Below are positions 44,925 through 57,321 of a stretch of 64,000 bases of DNA, piece by piece. This stretch comes from Piliocolobus tephrosceles. Taxonomy: Eukaryota > Chordata > Mammalia > Primates > Cercopithecidae. Positions within the stretch are counted from its first letter, which is position 1. Each line of letters opens with the position of its first letter. The stretch covers positions 134,273,399 to 134,337,398 of the forward strand of contig NC_045437.1 of the NCBI RefSeq assembly GCF_002776525.5. The letters are read 5' to 3'. Under the pieces are notes generated by a model. It was not told where the DNA came from. It saw nothing but the letters and a program-made list of their open reading frames with translations, and did not search any database. Both the position numbers and the translations under genes were made by a program.

Positions 44925-45712
44925 TGAACTTTCCAATACCATTTATTGAAGAGGCTATCCTTTCTCCATTATGTAATCTTGGCATCTTTGTTAAAAAATA
45001 GTTGACCACACATCAAACAGATGGGTTTATTTCTGGGCTCACTATTCTGTTCTATGTGGCTTATGTGTCTGTGTTTATGCAAGTACCATACTGTTTTGAT
45101 TACAGTATCTTTATAATATAATTTGAAATCAGAAAGTGTGCTGCCTCCAACTTTGTTCTGCTTGCTCAAGATTGTTTTAGTTATTTGAGGTCTTTTGTGA
45201 TTCCTATTATTTTTGTGTTTTTCTATTCTTTTAAAAAATGCCATTGAAATTTTGGTAGGGATTGAATTTAATCTGTAAATCACTCTGGGTAATATGGACA
45301 TTTTGACAATATTAATTCTTCCAATTTATGAACATAGGCTATTTTCTATCTAATTATGTCTTCTTCAATTTCGTTCATCAATGTTTTATAGTTTTCAGTG
45401 TATAGCTCTTGCAGTTTCTTGGTTAAATTTATTTCTAGTTATATTTTTGACATTAGGGAACTGTTTTTCTGATTTCTTTTTTGGATAGTTTGCTATTAGT
45501 GTAAAGAAACTCATCTGATTTTTGTATGTTGACTTTGTATCCTATAACTTCACAAAATTCATTTATTAGTTCTAGCAGTTTTTTTGATAAAGTCTTCAGG
45601 GCTTTCTACATATAAAATAATATACCCTACAAACAGAGACAGTTTTACTTCTTCCTTTCTGACTTGGATGACTTTTATTATTTTTCTTCCTTAATTGCTC
45701 TGGCTAGAAAAC
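44925..45712 (-). mobile_element. Old L1, inverted 5' part
   Basis: ORF2 sequence in reverse: on the + strand CTTTCCAATACCATTTATTGAAGAGG, TCAAGATTGTTTTAGTTATTTGAGG and CTTAATTGCTCTGGCTAG. It meets the forward L1 part at 45713, head to head, as in twin-primed insertions. Confidence 0.85.
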
Positions 45713-46800
45713 CATGTATTTGATAAGGGGTTAATATCCAAAATATTTAAGAACTCATAAAACTTGATAAGAAAAAAACCTGAATAAAAACGGACAAAGA
45801 TATGAATAAATATTTTCCCAAAGACACACAAATGGCTAACAGGTATATGAAAAGGTACTCAAATTTGTCACTTATGAGGGATATCCAAATCAAAAGCACA
45901 ATGAGATATCTCACATCTGTTAGGATGGCTACTATCAAAAAGACAAAAAACAAAACAAAACAAAACAAAAAACATGCATTGGCAAGGATGTACAGAAAAG
46001 AGAACCCTTATTGCTGATAGTAAAGTAAACTGGTATGATCATTATTAAAAACAGCATAGGGATTCCTAAAAAATATATAAATAGAACTATCAGATGATCC
46101 AACAAACTCACTTCTATGTACACATCCAAAGGAAAAATCGCTATCTTCAAGTGATGCTTACCCTCCCATGTTCTTTGCAGCATTATTCATAATAGTCACA
46201 AAATGAAAATGACTTAAACATCCATCAACCAATGAGTAGTTAAAGAAAATGTGATTGATACACATAGTACAACACTATTCAGCCTTCAAAACAAGGTAAA
46301 TCCTGCTGCCATTTGTGACAACCTGGATAAATCTGAAGGATATTATGTTAAGTGAAACAAGCCAGACATAGAAAGACAAATACTGCATGATTCTACTTAC
46401 ATGTGGAATCTAAAAAACAAAATTCAGTCTCAAAGTAACAAAGAGTAGAATGGTGGTTACAAGGAGGTGGTAGGTAGGGTATAAGGAGAGATGTTGGTGA
46501 AACAGTACAAATAATCACTTACAAAATGAATAGGTATTGGAGACTTAATGGTCAACATGGTAACTGTAATTAATAATAATGCATTGTGTCCTTGAAATTT
46601 GCTAAGAGAGATTTCAAGTGTACCCACCACACACACAGAAAAAAAAATGGTAACTATGTGAGGTAATGGCTATGTTAATTAGATCGATTGTGGTGATTAT
46701 TTCTCAACATACACATACATCAAATCATTACATTGCACGCTTTATATATCATCATATTTAATTGTCAATCATACCTCAATGAATATAGGGACAAAAGTAA
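45713..46800 (+). mobile_element. Old L1, forward 3' part (ORF2 end and 3' UTR)
   Basis: Starts at GATAAGGGGTTAATATCCAAAATATT, continues through TGGCTAACAGGTATATGAAAAGG and GGTGGTTACAAGGAGG, and ends in the 3' UTR. With the inverted part at 44925-45712 it forms one 5'-inverted element; ORF2 sequence between the two breakpoints is missing. Confidence 0.85.
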
Positions 46801-46839
46801 TGCAACTGAAAAAATCCATAATCTTACTCATATGAATTA

Positions 46840-47190
46840 TAAAGCAGCAGATGGAATGCACCTTATGCCTCCTGTATAACTGCTGAAGGAAATAGCTGTC
46901 AGGTTCCTTCTTCCATAAGACTTCTCTTCCCTCTTTTTCCTCTTTACCCAGTTCTATGTTAAGTCCTCTGCTATGTTCTCTACCAAAATCTTATAATTTT
47001 CCTTTCATACTACTTGCCATTATTTATTGTTATCACTTAGTTATCTGAATGTACAGCTAGACTGTCAGCTCTTGAGAACAATGCACTGTGTCTGTTCTGT
47101 TCATCTGTGTTCACCAACGCCTAGCATACTGTCTAGACTGGAGTAGACACTATAATAATTGTTAGATGATGGAATAAGGGATGGACAGAA
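46840..47190 (+). repeat. L2 LINE 3' region
   Basis: CTTATAATTTTCCTTTCATACTACTTGCC, CTAGACTGTCAGCTCTTGAGAACAATGCACTGTG and CACCAACGCCTAGCATACTG are the L2 3' end. Confidence 0.75.
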
Positions 47191-48164
47191 GACCTGAAAA
47201 CTGTACCCAAAGTGATGGTATTGGTAATTACAATACTAGTAGAATAGACAGTTTAATATAATGCAATGTCTATATTATAGTTAATTTTGATTCATAAATC
47301 TTAATCTTAAATTTTTTATTTACTTTATGCCCTGCCTAAATACCTAAAGTGCTTACCAACCAATGTAGCTTACATCTAAATTTTATTCTCAGGTTTAGTC
47401 TTTATAGACTAAGTTTTAGGAGACAGAAAATGTTTAAACTGCTATATTGATTAGTATAGCCTTGAATATCACATCCTTAAAGTTCAACTGGAATAAACCT
47501 CATCAATACAGTGAGCCTCCTATAAATTTGGCCTTTTGTTTATATTTCATTAATTTTATATTTTTGACTAAACTGGCTTTTTCCCTGAGCACTGTTTGCT
47601 CTTCGTTGTAAGTAACTATAGGGATCATGAACCATCTTATCACCAATTCAATGATCATGGAATTGCAATTTCTGAAGATTTTCAGGAGTTGTGGGCTAAG
47701 ATTTTCAGGACACATCAAAAGGTGACAATAGAAAAGATGCCCAAATACTTAATTGAAAAAAAGTAGATGTCACGGCCTGTGCTGCATTTTTATGCATATT
47801 TTCAGGAAGTTAAAATGAACAGCATTTACAAATTCCAGACTAATTTACACATTAGTAGCGAAATCTAAAATTCCAATTGTGGAGTTTACATTTACTAATG
47901 AATAAGTTGTTACTGGCATTTACTTAATGGAGATACCTACCACTTTAGCAGACTATGATCCTAGTACCGTAAAATGTTATGAACCAACAAACTACCCATT
48001 TAAGTAACAGCCTCCTTCAGGTATTAAGACTCAGATAGCTTTACTACCTTAAATTGGATTTCCCACAGACATTCGGAGGTACTTAGATTTATTTCAGGAG
48101 ACTTTACCCTTATGGATATAATGTTTTGTGGTTAGAATTGGAGAAGATGCACAGACTGTCTTTA
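47191..48164. other. Unique sequence, nothing recognised
   Basis: A+T-rich; no exon or named repeat. Confidence 0.4.
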
Positions 48165-48245
48165 TCAGCATAATATTTACATATAACCATAGCAGCCAAC
48201 ATTTACTAAGTATTCACTGTGTACTAGCTGCTTTAATGACAGTAT
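48165..48245 (-). repeat. MIR SINE scrap
   Basis: CAACATTTACTAAGTATTCACTGTGTACTAGC is the reversed MIR 3' block. Confidence 0.7.
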
Positions 48246-48673
48246 CTCTCTTTATCTCACACACACAGAATCAAAAACGATGTAGACAACTACTTCTAGA
48301 GAAAAAGCACAAAAAATAAAGAAATAGAAAACAAAAAAGGGTGAGAAATCAAGTATAAATTATGTACCACTTTAAAATTCTCTTTTAAATCTGAATCTTT
48401 TAAAATTTAAGAGAAATGTCTTCATAGCTTTTAAGATGAAAGATATAGTTTTTTTCTTAATATATGAAACATCAAGCACTGTGAATCATTAACTCATCAT
48501 TATTTGTTAAACGGATGTGAGGTCAGTCAACAAATTCTCAAGGAAGATGGGAAGGCAGAGGGAAAAGAAGAAAGAGGAGGCAAAGAAAATGCTTAAGCCA
48601 TGAGGGACAAAGCTAGATTTCCACAGTTCTGGGACAGATGGCTTAGAGAAGATGAGAGAAGAAAGAAAGTCAG

Positions 48674-48709
<36 letters not shown>
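48674..48709. repeat. A36 homopolymer
   Basis: An uninterrupted run of 36 A after a purine-rich tract. No SINE body lies in front of it. Confidence 0.93.
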
Positions 48710-48710
<1 letters not shown>

Positions 48711-48899
48711 CAAATATGGATTGAAAGAGAAGTACTGTCAAGGGCTTTGTAAACAAATTAAGCTCAAAGTTGGTTAAAAAATAAAAGAATAGTCATCTAG
48801 CCAGTGTCTGTAAGAAATAGCAAGCTGAGACAATTTTCTTATGGGGCTGGTTAAGTGAGTGCAGTGAATAAGATAATGATCCTAATTCCAATTAATTTT

Positions 48900-49150
48900 C
48901 TTAAGAGCTAATGCTTCACCTGGCACCATGTTAAATGCTTTTCATGTATTATTTAATCTTTACAAAAATTCCATGAATTAGGTTTTAGAATTATCTCCAT
49001 CTTATAAATGAGGAAACTGAGGTACAGAGAGGTTATGTAGCTGCCCCAAATCACATAGTGGAATAGTGGGTAAGAGATAAAGATAGGATCCAACTCAAGT
49101 CTGTCTGATGACGAAGTCTGTGTCCTTAATTGCTATGCTAAACTGCTTCT
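48900..49150 (-). repeat. MIR SINE, nearly full length
   Basis: ATCTTATAAATGAGGAAACTGAGGTACAGAGAGG and AATTGCTATGCTAAACTGC are the reversed MIR core and 5' end. Confidence 0.9.
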
Positions 49151-49239
49151 CATTGCTATTAATGAATATGAAATTGAAGCAGAGTGGTGTCATGATTTAA
49201 TATTTTATATGACTAATAGACTAATGTAATTTTAACAGC

Positions 49240-49390
49240 ACTTTGTAATTTATAAAATGCATTCACACACACAGTATTTCACTTGGGTTTTAGAATCCCT
49301 ATGTGGTATCTAAGGATTACCTTTTTATAAGTATATCAGTAAAGAAAATTGTGTTCAAGGAAGTGACATTCAAGGTCACAAAATAGATGT
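49240..49390 (-). repeat. MIR-like fragment
   Basis: AGCACTTTGTAATTTATAAAATGCATTCACAC and ACATTCAAGGTCACAAAATAG weakly fit a reversed MIR. Confidence 0.5.
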
Positions 49391-49399
49391 CAGCATGGT

Positions 49400-49600
49400 A
49401 GAAGGGAAAAAGCTGGCTCTATGTATCTGAGAACTATGGTCCTGCCACTCAATAAATAAGTGTTTTGGGACCAAAAATTTCTGTTCTGACTAGTGTCTAC
49501 ACCTGAAAAATGGAGACAGTATTCTAACTTCTCAGAGTCTTTGTGAGAATTAAAACTACTTAACCTACATAAGTGCCTTTGGTACATGTAGGCATGCAAC
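49400..49600 (+). repeat. MIR SINE fragment
   Basis: CACCTGAAAAATGGAGACAGTATTCTAACTTCTCAGAGTCTTTGTGAGAATTAAA follows the MIR core. Confidence 0.7.
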
Positions 49601-50639
49601 ATGTGCAAATTTCCTTCACCTTCCTGTGATATTGGGTATCTCAGAAACAGCTCTAGAATCAGGGTCAGAAGATCTGTGCTCTTTTCCTACTCATGCCCTT
49701 AGTTAGCTATGGCATGGAACTGTTACTTTACATTTATTTGTAACTATAGGTCAATAAACTGACTCTCAAGAAAAGAATAGAAAAAAAAAAAAGCCCTGTT
49801 TGTAGCATTTGCTAACTTCAAATAACTAACATGATGTCAGCAAACATGGAGCAGAGAAGAAATAAGCTCATTTTGTTTCCATCAAATGGGTAAGAGCTCG
49901 GTCTAGCACAGCATTGAGTAAAACTATGATATTAGATGAGTGTTTTTCAAATTTTTATGAAAGAAAAATCATTTTTCAACTGATGTTGACATTGTATAGA
50001 ACTTAAATACAGAAACCCAATATGATTAGAACTCTGCTGGTAGAGGAGGGTAGTGGAGCACAGAGCCCTGCCCTAAACCCAGCTCCTCCCCTCCTCTGTG
50101 TAGATCCCTAAGACATTGCTGAAGAACATATTCAAGTGGGTCATATCTTAAGGTCTTTGTAGGACTCTTATTCTAAGATACTGTATTCTATGATAGTATA
50201 AGACATGTTTTTTATTTGATAATTTTTAGAACAGATTTACTTCTATATATGTGTATCATTTTAGTAAACCAATTAGATTTCTAACCAATGCAATACAGAA
50301 AAAATTAAGGATATTAAAAAACCATCGTCTCCTCGCTAATTGTGTGCCTAATCAAATGACCACTCCTGTTCAGGGTCAATAACCACACTATCTCATGGTG
50401 ATATTGAGTCTTTCATAGCATGGCTATGGCTAGGATTGCAAAACTTCATATGAAGTGACAGATTTTAAGACAGCAGGGAATCTAGTCTCAAGCAGGGAGT
50501 GGTAAAATAGCAGGTGTCAGGGAATTCAAGAGAAAGGAAAACATTTCTTAGAAAAACCATTTTATAGTTGGTATAAACCACTTTATAGTTGGTATAAAAC
50601 ATTTTTTCATCCTGAATTTCATCCACCTTTAACAGAACT
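49601..50639. other. Unique sequence with a 21-bp tandem duplication
   Basis: CCATTTTATAGTTGGTATAAA at 50557-50577 is repeated at 50578-50598 with one mismatch. Nothing else is named. Confidence 0.6.
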
Positions 50640-51009
50640 CTGTGTTTATTAACCTCTTAAACTCATCAAGTTTCTTCCGACATTAGGGCTTTCACAGATG
50701 CTGTTCCCTCTAACTAGAAGTTTTTACTGCTCATCTTTACCTGGTTGACACTACAAGACACTTCTGGGAAGCTTCCTGTCTCGCTATTCACTATGTATGT
50801 CCCCTGGTTTGCTTTCCAAAACCCTGTACTCCTCTGCAGAATTACAAGTAATTAGTTTTGTAACTTTTTTATATGTTTGTTTCTTCCCAGGGAAGTGAAA
50901 TTTCATGAGAGCAAGAATATTGTCTCTCTCTCTCTCATTTTTGAACACTGGATTGCATAGTGAGTGTCTAAAACATACCAAGCACTCAAGTAATCTGTTC
51001 ATTCATTCT
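50640..51009 (+). repeat. L2 LINE 3' region
   Basis: CATCAAGTTTCTTCCGACATTAGGGC, CTTCTGGGAAGCTTCCTG, CATGAGAGCAAGAATATTGTC and TACCAAGCACTCAAGTAATC follow L2. Confidence 0.75.
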
Positions 51010-51035
51010 CACACACACACACACACACACACACA
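51010..51035. repeat. (CA)13 microsatellite
   Basis: Thirteen CA units at the end of the L2 copy. Confidence 0.95.
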
Positions 51036-51949
51036 AATAGAGACAGATGATTCTGGGAAGATGGTAAGGTAAGAAGCACCAGAATTTTTTTCTCCCCAAC
51101 TAGACAATAATTTCACCAAAAGAATCTGTCTGCTGTAATTATTTTGGAGTCTATTAAAGACTTGCTACTTCCAGGGAAGTGTTGAACAGTAAACTGTGGT
51201 TAATTTTGGTCAATTTCAGCTCTTCACACAGTAGCAGCTACCCATTCCCTGACTGCTCAGCACACTGGCAGGATGCTCATGGAGTAGCTTGCACACAGCT
51301 TTCAGGAGTCAGGATAGGCAAAAAGGACCCTGTCTTCCAAATATCTAGAAACTTGTGTTCTGACTAGCATCAACAGTGATGCAGAAAAAAATATAGCAGC
51401 AACTGTTGCACATCCCTCCAGTTTTGCAAGCTCTTCCTCCTCTGACAAAAGTGACTTCCAAGGGATGTAAAGGACCAGCGCCTCACCACCAACTTTATAT
51501 TTCTTTTTATTTTCCTACTCTTGGGAGTCCAGTATTAAAGACTAGGACATTCAAATTCAAAAGCAACGGCATATATGGGAGGATACAGAAATTCATTATG
51601 CATGCCCAGGTAAATGTGCAGGCTCAGAAATTACTTAAGAAGACCTTAAGCTGACACCTTATGCTAATACTGGGCACAAAAATAGCCTGTAATAATTAAA
51701 GCAAAACAATAACAACAAGGCAGCAAACCTGGAGGAAGAGAATCTGATTTCCAGATTTGCCTCATTATTAGATTCAAATGTTCATTTTTCAACAAAAAAT
51801 TATACGACATACAATGAAACAGGGAAGTGTAGTCCATTTGAAAGAAAGAAAAACAACAACAACAACAGAAAATATCACTTAAAAAAAGACCAGATGGCAG
51901 ATCTACTAGACAAAGACTTTAAAACAACTGTCTTAAAGATACTCAAAGA

Positions 51950-52247
51950 TCGGGTGGGGTGTGCTGGCTCACACCTATAATCCCAGGACTTTGGGAGGCC
52001 GAGGCAGGTGCATCATGAGGTCAGGAGTTCTAGATCAATCTGGCCAACACGGGGAAACCCGGTCCCTACTAAAAATACAAAAAAATTAGCCAGGTGTGAT
52101 GAAGTATGCCTGTACTCCCAGCTACTCGGGAGGCTGAGGCAGGAGAATCGCATGAACCCAGGAGGCAGAGGTTGCAGTGAGCCAAGATCGTGCCACTGCA
52201 CTCCAGCCTGGGCAACAGTGTGAGACTGTCTCAAAAAAAAAAAAAAA
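51950..52247 (+). mobile_element. AluS inside the HAL1-like element
   Basis: GATCGGGTGGGGTGTGCTGGCTC to an A16 tail; TACTCAAA before and TGCTCAAA after look like the target duplication. Confidence 0.9.
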
Positions 52248-53068
52248 ATGCTCAAACACCTAAAGGAAGATGTAATGAAAGTCAAGGAAATTATGTATGA
52301 ACAAAATAGAAATATTAATAAAAATACAGAAAACTTGAAGCCAAAATAAAATTGAAACTGAAATGTATAATACCTAAAATGAAAAATTCACTAGAGAATT
52401 TTAAAGGCAGATTTAAGCAGGCAGAAGAAAGAATCAGCAATTTTGAAGAAAATATAAGCGATAGACTTTACCAATAAAAATGATCAAGTCTGAGGTACAG
52501 AAAGAAAAAATAATTGAAGAAATGTCAACAGAACCTAAGAAATCTGTGGGACACCATCAAGCAGATAAATACATGCATCATTTTCTAGATGGAAAAAAGA
52601 GAGTGCAGGACAGAAAACATACTTGAAGAAATGGTGGCTGAAATCTTCCCAAATTTGATGAAAAACATTAACACAAACATTCATCAAGCTCAATGAACCC
52701 AAGAAGATAACCTCAAAGAGACACACACAGAGACAAATAATAATCAAACTGTCAAAAGCCAAAGGCAAAGAGAATTTTGAATGCAACCACAGAGAAGTAA
52801 TGTACCACATACAAGGGATTCTCAATAAAATTATTAGCAACTTTCTCATCAAAAATTAGTGGGCTGATACATTCAGTGCTAAAATAAAAAAAAATATACT
52901 GTCACCTAAGTATCTAATATTTTACAAATCTGCCACTTAAAAGTGAGAAAAAAATTAAAATTTTCCCAGATAAACAAAAGCTGAGCAATTTCATTATCAC
53001 TGGACCAGCTCTGTAAAAAATATAAAAGGGAATTCTGCAAGCTGAAATGAAAGGACACTGAAGGCCTA

Positions 53069-53431
53069 CAATATGGTTCGGTTCTGTGTCCCCATGCAAA
53101 TCTCATCTCAAATTGTAATCCCCCCATGTCAGGTGAGGGACCTGGTGGGAGGTGATGGGATCATGGGTGTGGATTGTCCCCATGCTATTCTCTTGATAGT
53201 GAGTAACTTCTCATGAGACCTGATGGATTAAAAGCATGGCACTTCCGCCTTTGCTCTCTTTCTCTCCTGTCATCATGTAAGACATGCCTTGCTTTCCCTT
53301 TGTCTTCTGCCACGATTGCAAGTTTTCTGAGACCTCCCCAACCATGCAGAACTATGAGTCAATTAAACCTCTTTTCGTTTTGAATTAGTCTCAGGAAGTT
53401 CTTTATAGCAGTGTGAAAATGGACTAATACA
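53069..53431 (+). mobile_element. Solo THE1-type (MaLR) LTR
   Basis: ATATGGTTCGGTTCTGTGTCCCC, GGGACCTGGTGGGAGGTGATGGG, CATGTAAGACATGCC and GTCAATTAAACCTCTTTTCG to ATGGACTAATACA follow THE1. Near-identical 5-bp flanks GCCTA (53064-53068) and GCATA (53432-53436) mark the target duplication. There is no interior, so it arose by LTR recombination. Confidence 0.92.
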
Positions 53432-54171
53432 GCATATAAAGAAATAAAGTTCTTAGTAAAGGTAATACAAGGGAAATTAGGAAAGTTGGTACTATTGTAA
53501 AAATGGTGTGTAATTCACTTTTTGTTTCCTACATGATTTAAGAAAATAATACATTTTTAAAAAAGTTAGTATAAAAGCTAGTGTTATTGTAACATTTGTT
53601 TTTTGCTCCACATTTTATACAGTTTAATAGACTAATGCATTAAAAGATTGCTAGTTTATGTTTCTTAAACACACAAAGTGAAAATATATAATTTTGTTAC
53701 ATTAACAGCTGAAAGAGTGGGGGCAAAACTGTTAAAGTAGCAGACTTGTTTGTGTTATTGAAGTTAACCTGGTATAAATTAAAATAGGAATGTTATAACA
53801 TTAAGAGGTTAAATGTAATTCCCATGAAAACTATAAACCAAATAGTTAAAGAATAACACGAAAAGAAATGATAAAGAAATCTAAGTATAGTTTTACTATT
53901 TTTTAAAAATCAGTTAAACACAAAAGAAGACACAAATTCAGGTAATGAGACAAAAAAAAAAGTTAAAATGAATACAGACAAGAAAGATCAAAAGACCAAA
54001 GTATCTGCTTATCAGTAATTACTTGAAATGTAAATGAATTAAATTCTCTAATAGAAAAGACAGATTGGCAGAATGGATTTAAATATCTGATCTAATGATA
54101 TGCTGTCTGAGATACACACTTGACATTCAAAGACACAAATAGGTTGACATTTTAAAGATAGAAAATTTTCT

Positions 54172-54515
54172 AGGCACAGTTGCTCACATCTGTGCAGCAG
54201 TTTTGGAGGCCAAGGTGGATGGATCACTTGAGCCCAAGTTCAAGACTAGCCTAGGCAACATAGTGAAACTCTGTCTCCACAAAAATATGAAAAAATAATT
54301 TTAGCTGGGCATGTTGGCACACACCTATAGTTCCAGCTGCTTGGGAGGGTGAGGTAGAAGGATTGCTTGGGTCCAGGAAGTTGAGGCTGCAGTTATCTGT
54401 GTTCGTGCCACTGCACTCTAGCCTGGTCAACAGAGTGAGATTCTAACTCAAAAAAAAAAAAAAAAAAAAAAAAAAAGAAAGAGAGAAAGAAAGAAAGAAA
54501 GAAAGAGAAAAGAAA
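54172..54515 (+). mobile_element. AluJ with A27 and GAAA tail
   Basis: Diverged AluJ (GGCCAAGGTGGATGGATCACTTGAGCCC, GCTTGGGAGGGTGAGGTAGAAGG). The tail is A27 followed by GAAA/GAGAAA units. Confidence 0.9.
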
Positions 54516-55029
54516 ACTTATATTCTATGCAAATAGTAACCAAAAGAAACCACAGGTGGTTATATTAATATCAGAAAAAATTGATTTTAATTAAAAAAAT
54601 TCACAAAACAAATGCAATTACATATTAATAAAAGTTTCAATACAGCAAGAAGACATGATGATTATAAAAATTTATGTGCCCCAAAATAGCCTATTAAAAT
54701 ATGTGAAGCATAGGAAAGGAGACAGAACAAGATAGCCAAATATAACCCTCTGGTGATCATTCCTGCCACAAAGGAACATGAAACTGAACAACTGTCCACA
54801 CAAGAAAGCACCTTCACAAGAACCAAAAATCAAGTGATCACAGTACCTGGTTTTAACATAATAGCAAGAAGGGAGGCACTGAAGAAGGTATAAAAGATAG
54901 TCTTGAATTGTCAACACCACCCCTCTACCATCTTCCTAGCAATGGCCATATGGCATGGAGGAAAAATCTGTGTGCTTGGGGGAGACAGAATGCATTGATG
55001 GTGAGACTTTGTATAGAACACAGCACTAC

Positions 55030-57321
55030 TATATTAGTACCTTCTCATATTGCTGATAAAGACATACCCGATACTGGGAAATTTACAAAAGAAAAAGGAT
55101 TAATGGACTTGCAGTTCCCCGTGGCTGGGGAAGCCCCACAATCATGGCAGAAGGCAAGGAGGAACAAGTCACATCATACATGGATGGCAACAAGCAAACA
55201 GAGAGCTTGTGCAGGGAAACCATCCCCCTTATGGAACTAACAGATCTTATGAGACTCATTCACTATCATGAGAACAGCATGGGAAAGACCTGTCCCCCAT
55301 GATTCAGTTACCTCCCACCAGGTATCTCCCACAACACATGGGAATTCAAGATGAGATATGGGTGGTGACACAGCCAAACCATATCTTTCCACCCCTGGTG
55401 CCTCCAAAATATCATGTCCTTACATTTCAAAATGAATCATGCCTTCTCAACAGTCCCTTAAAGTCTTAACTCATTTCAGCATTAACTCAAAAGTCCACAG
55501 TCCAACGTCTCATTTGAGACAAGGCAAGTCCCTTGTGCCTATGAGCCTGTAAAATCAAAAGTAAGTTAGTTACTTCCTAGATACAATGGGGGTGCAGGCA
55601 TTGAGTAAATACAGCCATTCCAAATGGGAGAAATTGGCCAAAACAAAGGGGCTTCAGGTCTCATACAAGTCCAAAATCCAGCAGGACAGTCAAATTTTGA
55701 AGCTCCAAAATGATCTCTCCCCTTTGACTCCGTGTCTTGTATCTGGATCATGCTGATGCAAGAGGTGAGTTCCTATGGTCTTGGGCAGATCCGCCCTGTA
55801 GTTTTGGAGCATGCAGCTTCCCTCCTGACTGCTTTCATGGGCTAGCATTGAGTGTGTGGCTTTTCCAGGTGCTTTCCCATGATGCAAGCTATTGGTGGAT
55901 CTACCATTCCGGGGTCTGGAGAATGATGGTGCTCTTCTCACAGCTCCGATAGGTGGTGCCTCAGTAGGGCCTCTGTGTGAGGGCTCTGACCCCACATTTC
56001 CCTTCTGCACTGCCCTAACAGAGGTTCTCCATGAGCACCCCACCCCTGCAGTAAACTTCTGCCTGGGTATCCAGGCATTTCCATACATCCTCTGAAATCT
56101 AGTTAGAGGTTCCCAAACCTCAATTATTGACTTCTGTGCAGGTGCACGGAAGCTGCCTCACATGGAAGCTGCCAAGGCTTGATACTTGTACCCTCTGAAG
56201 GCACGGCCCAAGCTCTATGTTGGCCCCTTTCAGCCATGGCTGGAGTGGCTGGGATGCAGAACACCAAGTCCCTAGGCTGCACACAGCACAGACACCCTGG
56301 GCCCAGCCCATGAAACTACATTTTCCTCCTAGGACTCCTGACCTGTGATGGGAGGGAATGTCTTGAAGACCTCTGACATGCCCTAGAGATGTTTTCCCCA
56401 TTGTCTTGGGGATTAACATTTGGCTCCTCATTACTTAAGCAAATTTCTGCAGCTGGCTTGAATGTCTCCTCAGGAAATGGGATTTTCTTTTCTACTGCAT
56501 TGTGAGGCTGCAAATTTTCTGAACTTTCATGATCTGCTTCCCTTATAAAACTGAATGCATTTAACAGCACCCAAGTCACTTCTTGAATGCTTAGAAATTT
56601 CTTCTGCCAAATACCTTAAATCATCTCTCTCAAGTTCAAAGTTTCACAAATTTCTAGGGCAGGGGCAAAATGTAACCAGTCTCTTTGCTAAAACATAACA
56701 AGAGTCATCTTTGCTCCACCTCCCAACAAGCTCCTCATCTCCATCTGAGACCACTTCAGACTGGACCTTATTGCTCATATCACTGTCAGCATTTTTGTCA
56801 AACCCATTCAACAAGTCTATAGGAGGTTCCAAACTTTCCCACATTTTCCCGTCTTCTTCTGAGTCTTCCAAACTGTTCCAACATCTGCCTGTTACCCAGT
56901 TCCAAAGTCTTTTCCACATTTTCGGGTATCTTTTCAGTAGTGCCCCACTCTACTGGCATCAATTTACTGTATTAATTCATTTTCACACTGCTGATAAAGA
57001 CATACCTGAGACTGGGCAATTTACAAAAGAAAAAGATTTAATGGATTTATAGTTCCACATGGCTGGGGAAGCCTCATAATCATGGTGGAAGGCAAGGAGG
57101 AGCAAGTCACGTCTTACATGGATTGCAATAGGCAAAGGGAGAGCTTTTGCAGGGAAACTCCCCTTTATAGAACCATCAGATCTAACGAGACTTATTCTGT
57201 ATTACAAGAACACTGTGGGAAAGACCTGTCCCCATGATTTGATTGCCTCCCACCAGGTTCCTCCCACAACACGTGAGAATACAGGATGATATTTGAGTGG
57301 GTACACAGTCAAACTGGATCA
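55030..57321 (-). mobile_element. THE1/MST (MaLR) provirus inside the L1 5' UTR
   Basis: Two LTRs (55030-55385 and 56968-57321) flank 1.6 kb of typical MaLR interior (55386-56967) in reverse orientation. The flanks ACTAC (55025-55029) and ACTAA (57322-57326) are the target duplication with one mismatch. L1 5' UTR sequence stops at 55029 and continues from 57322 (TTGTCACAGCAAAAAGCAACA), which proves the order of insertion. No intact open frame remains. Confidence 0.9.

Larger units (their letters stand above)
51040..54705 (+). mobile_element. HAL1/L1-like LINE with ORF1-type interior, cut by three insertions
   Basis: ORF1-type sequence runs from about 52250 to 53060: CAGGCAGAAGAAAGAATCAGC, GGACACCATCAAGC, AAATCTTCCCAAATTTGATG, AAACTGTCAAAAGCCAAAGGC and CAGATAAACAAAAGCTGAGC are in the right order. 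It is broken by many stops. Left flank 51040-51945 resembles an L1 5' UTR; the right part to 54705 lacks an ORF2 that I can follow, which favours the half-L1 (HAL1) type. An AluS, a solo THE1 LTR and an AluJ are inserted. Confidence 0.65.
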
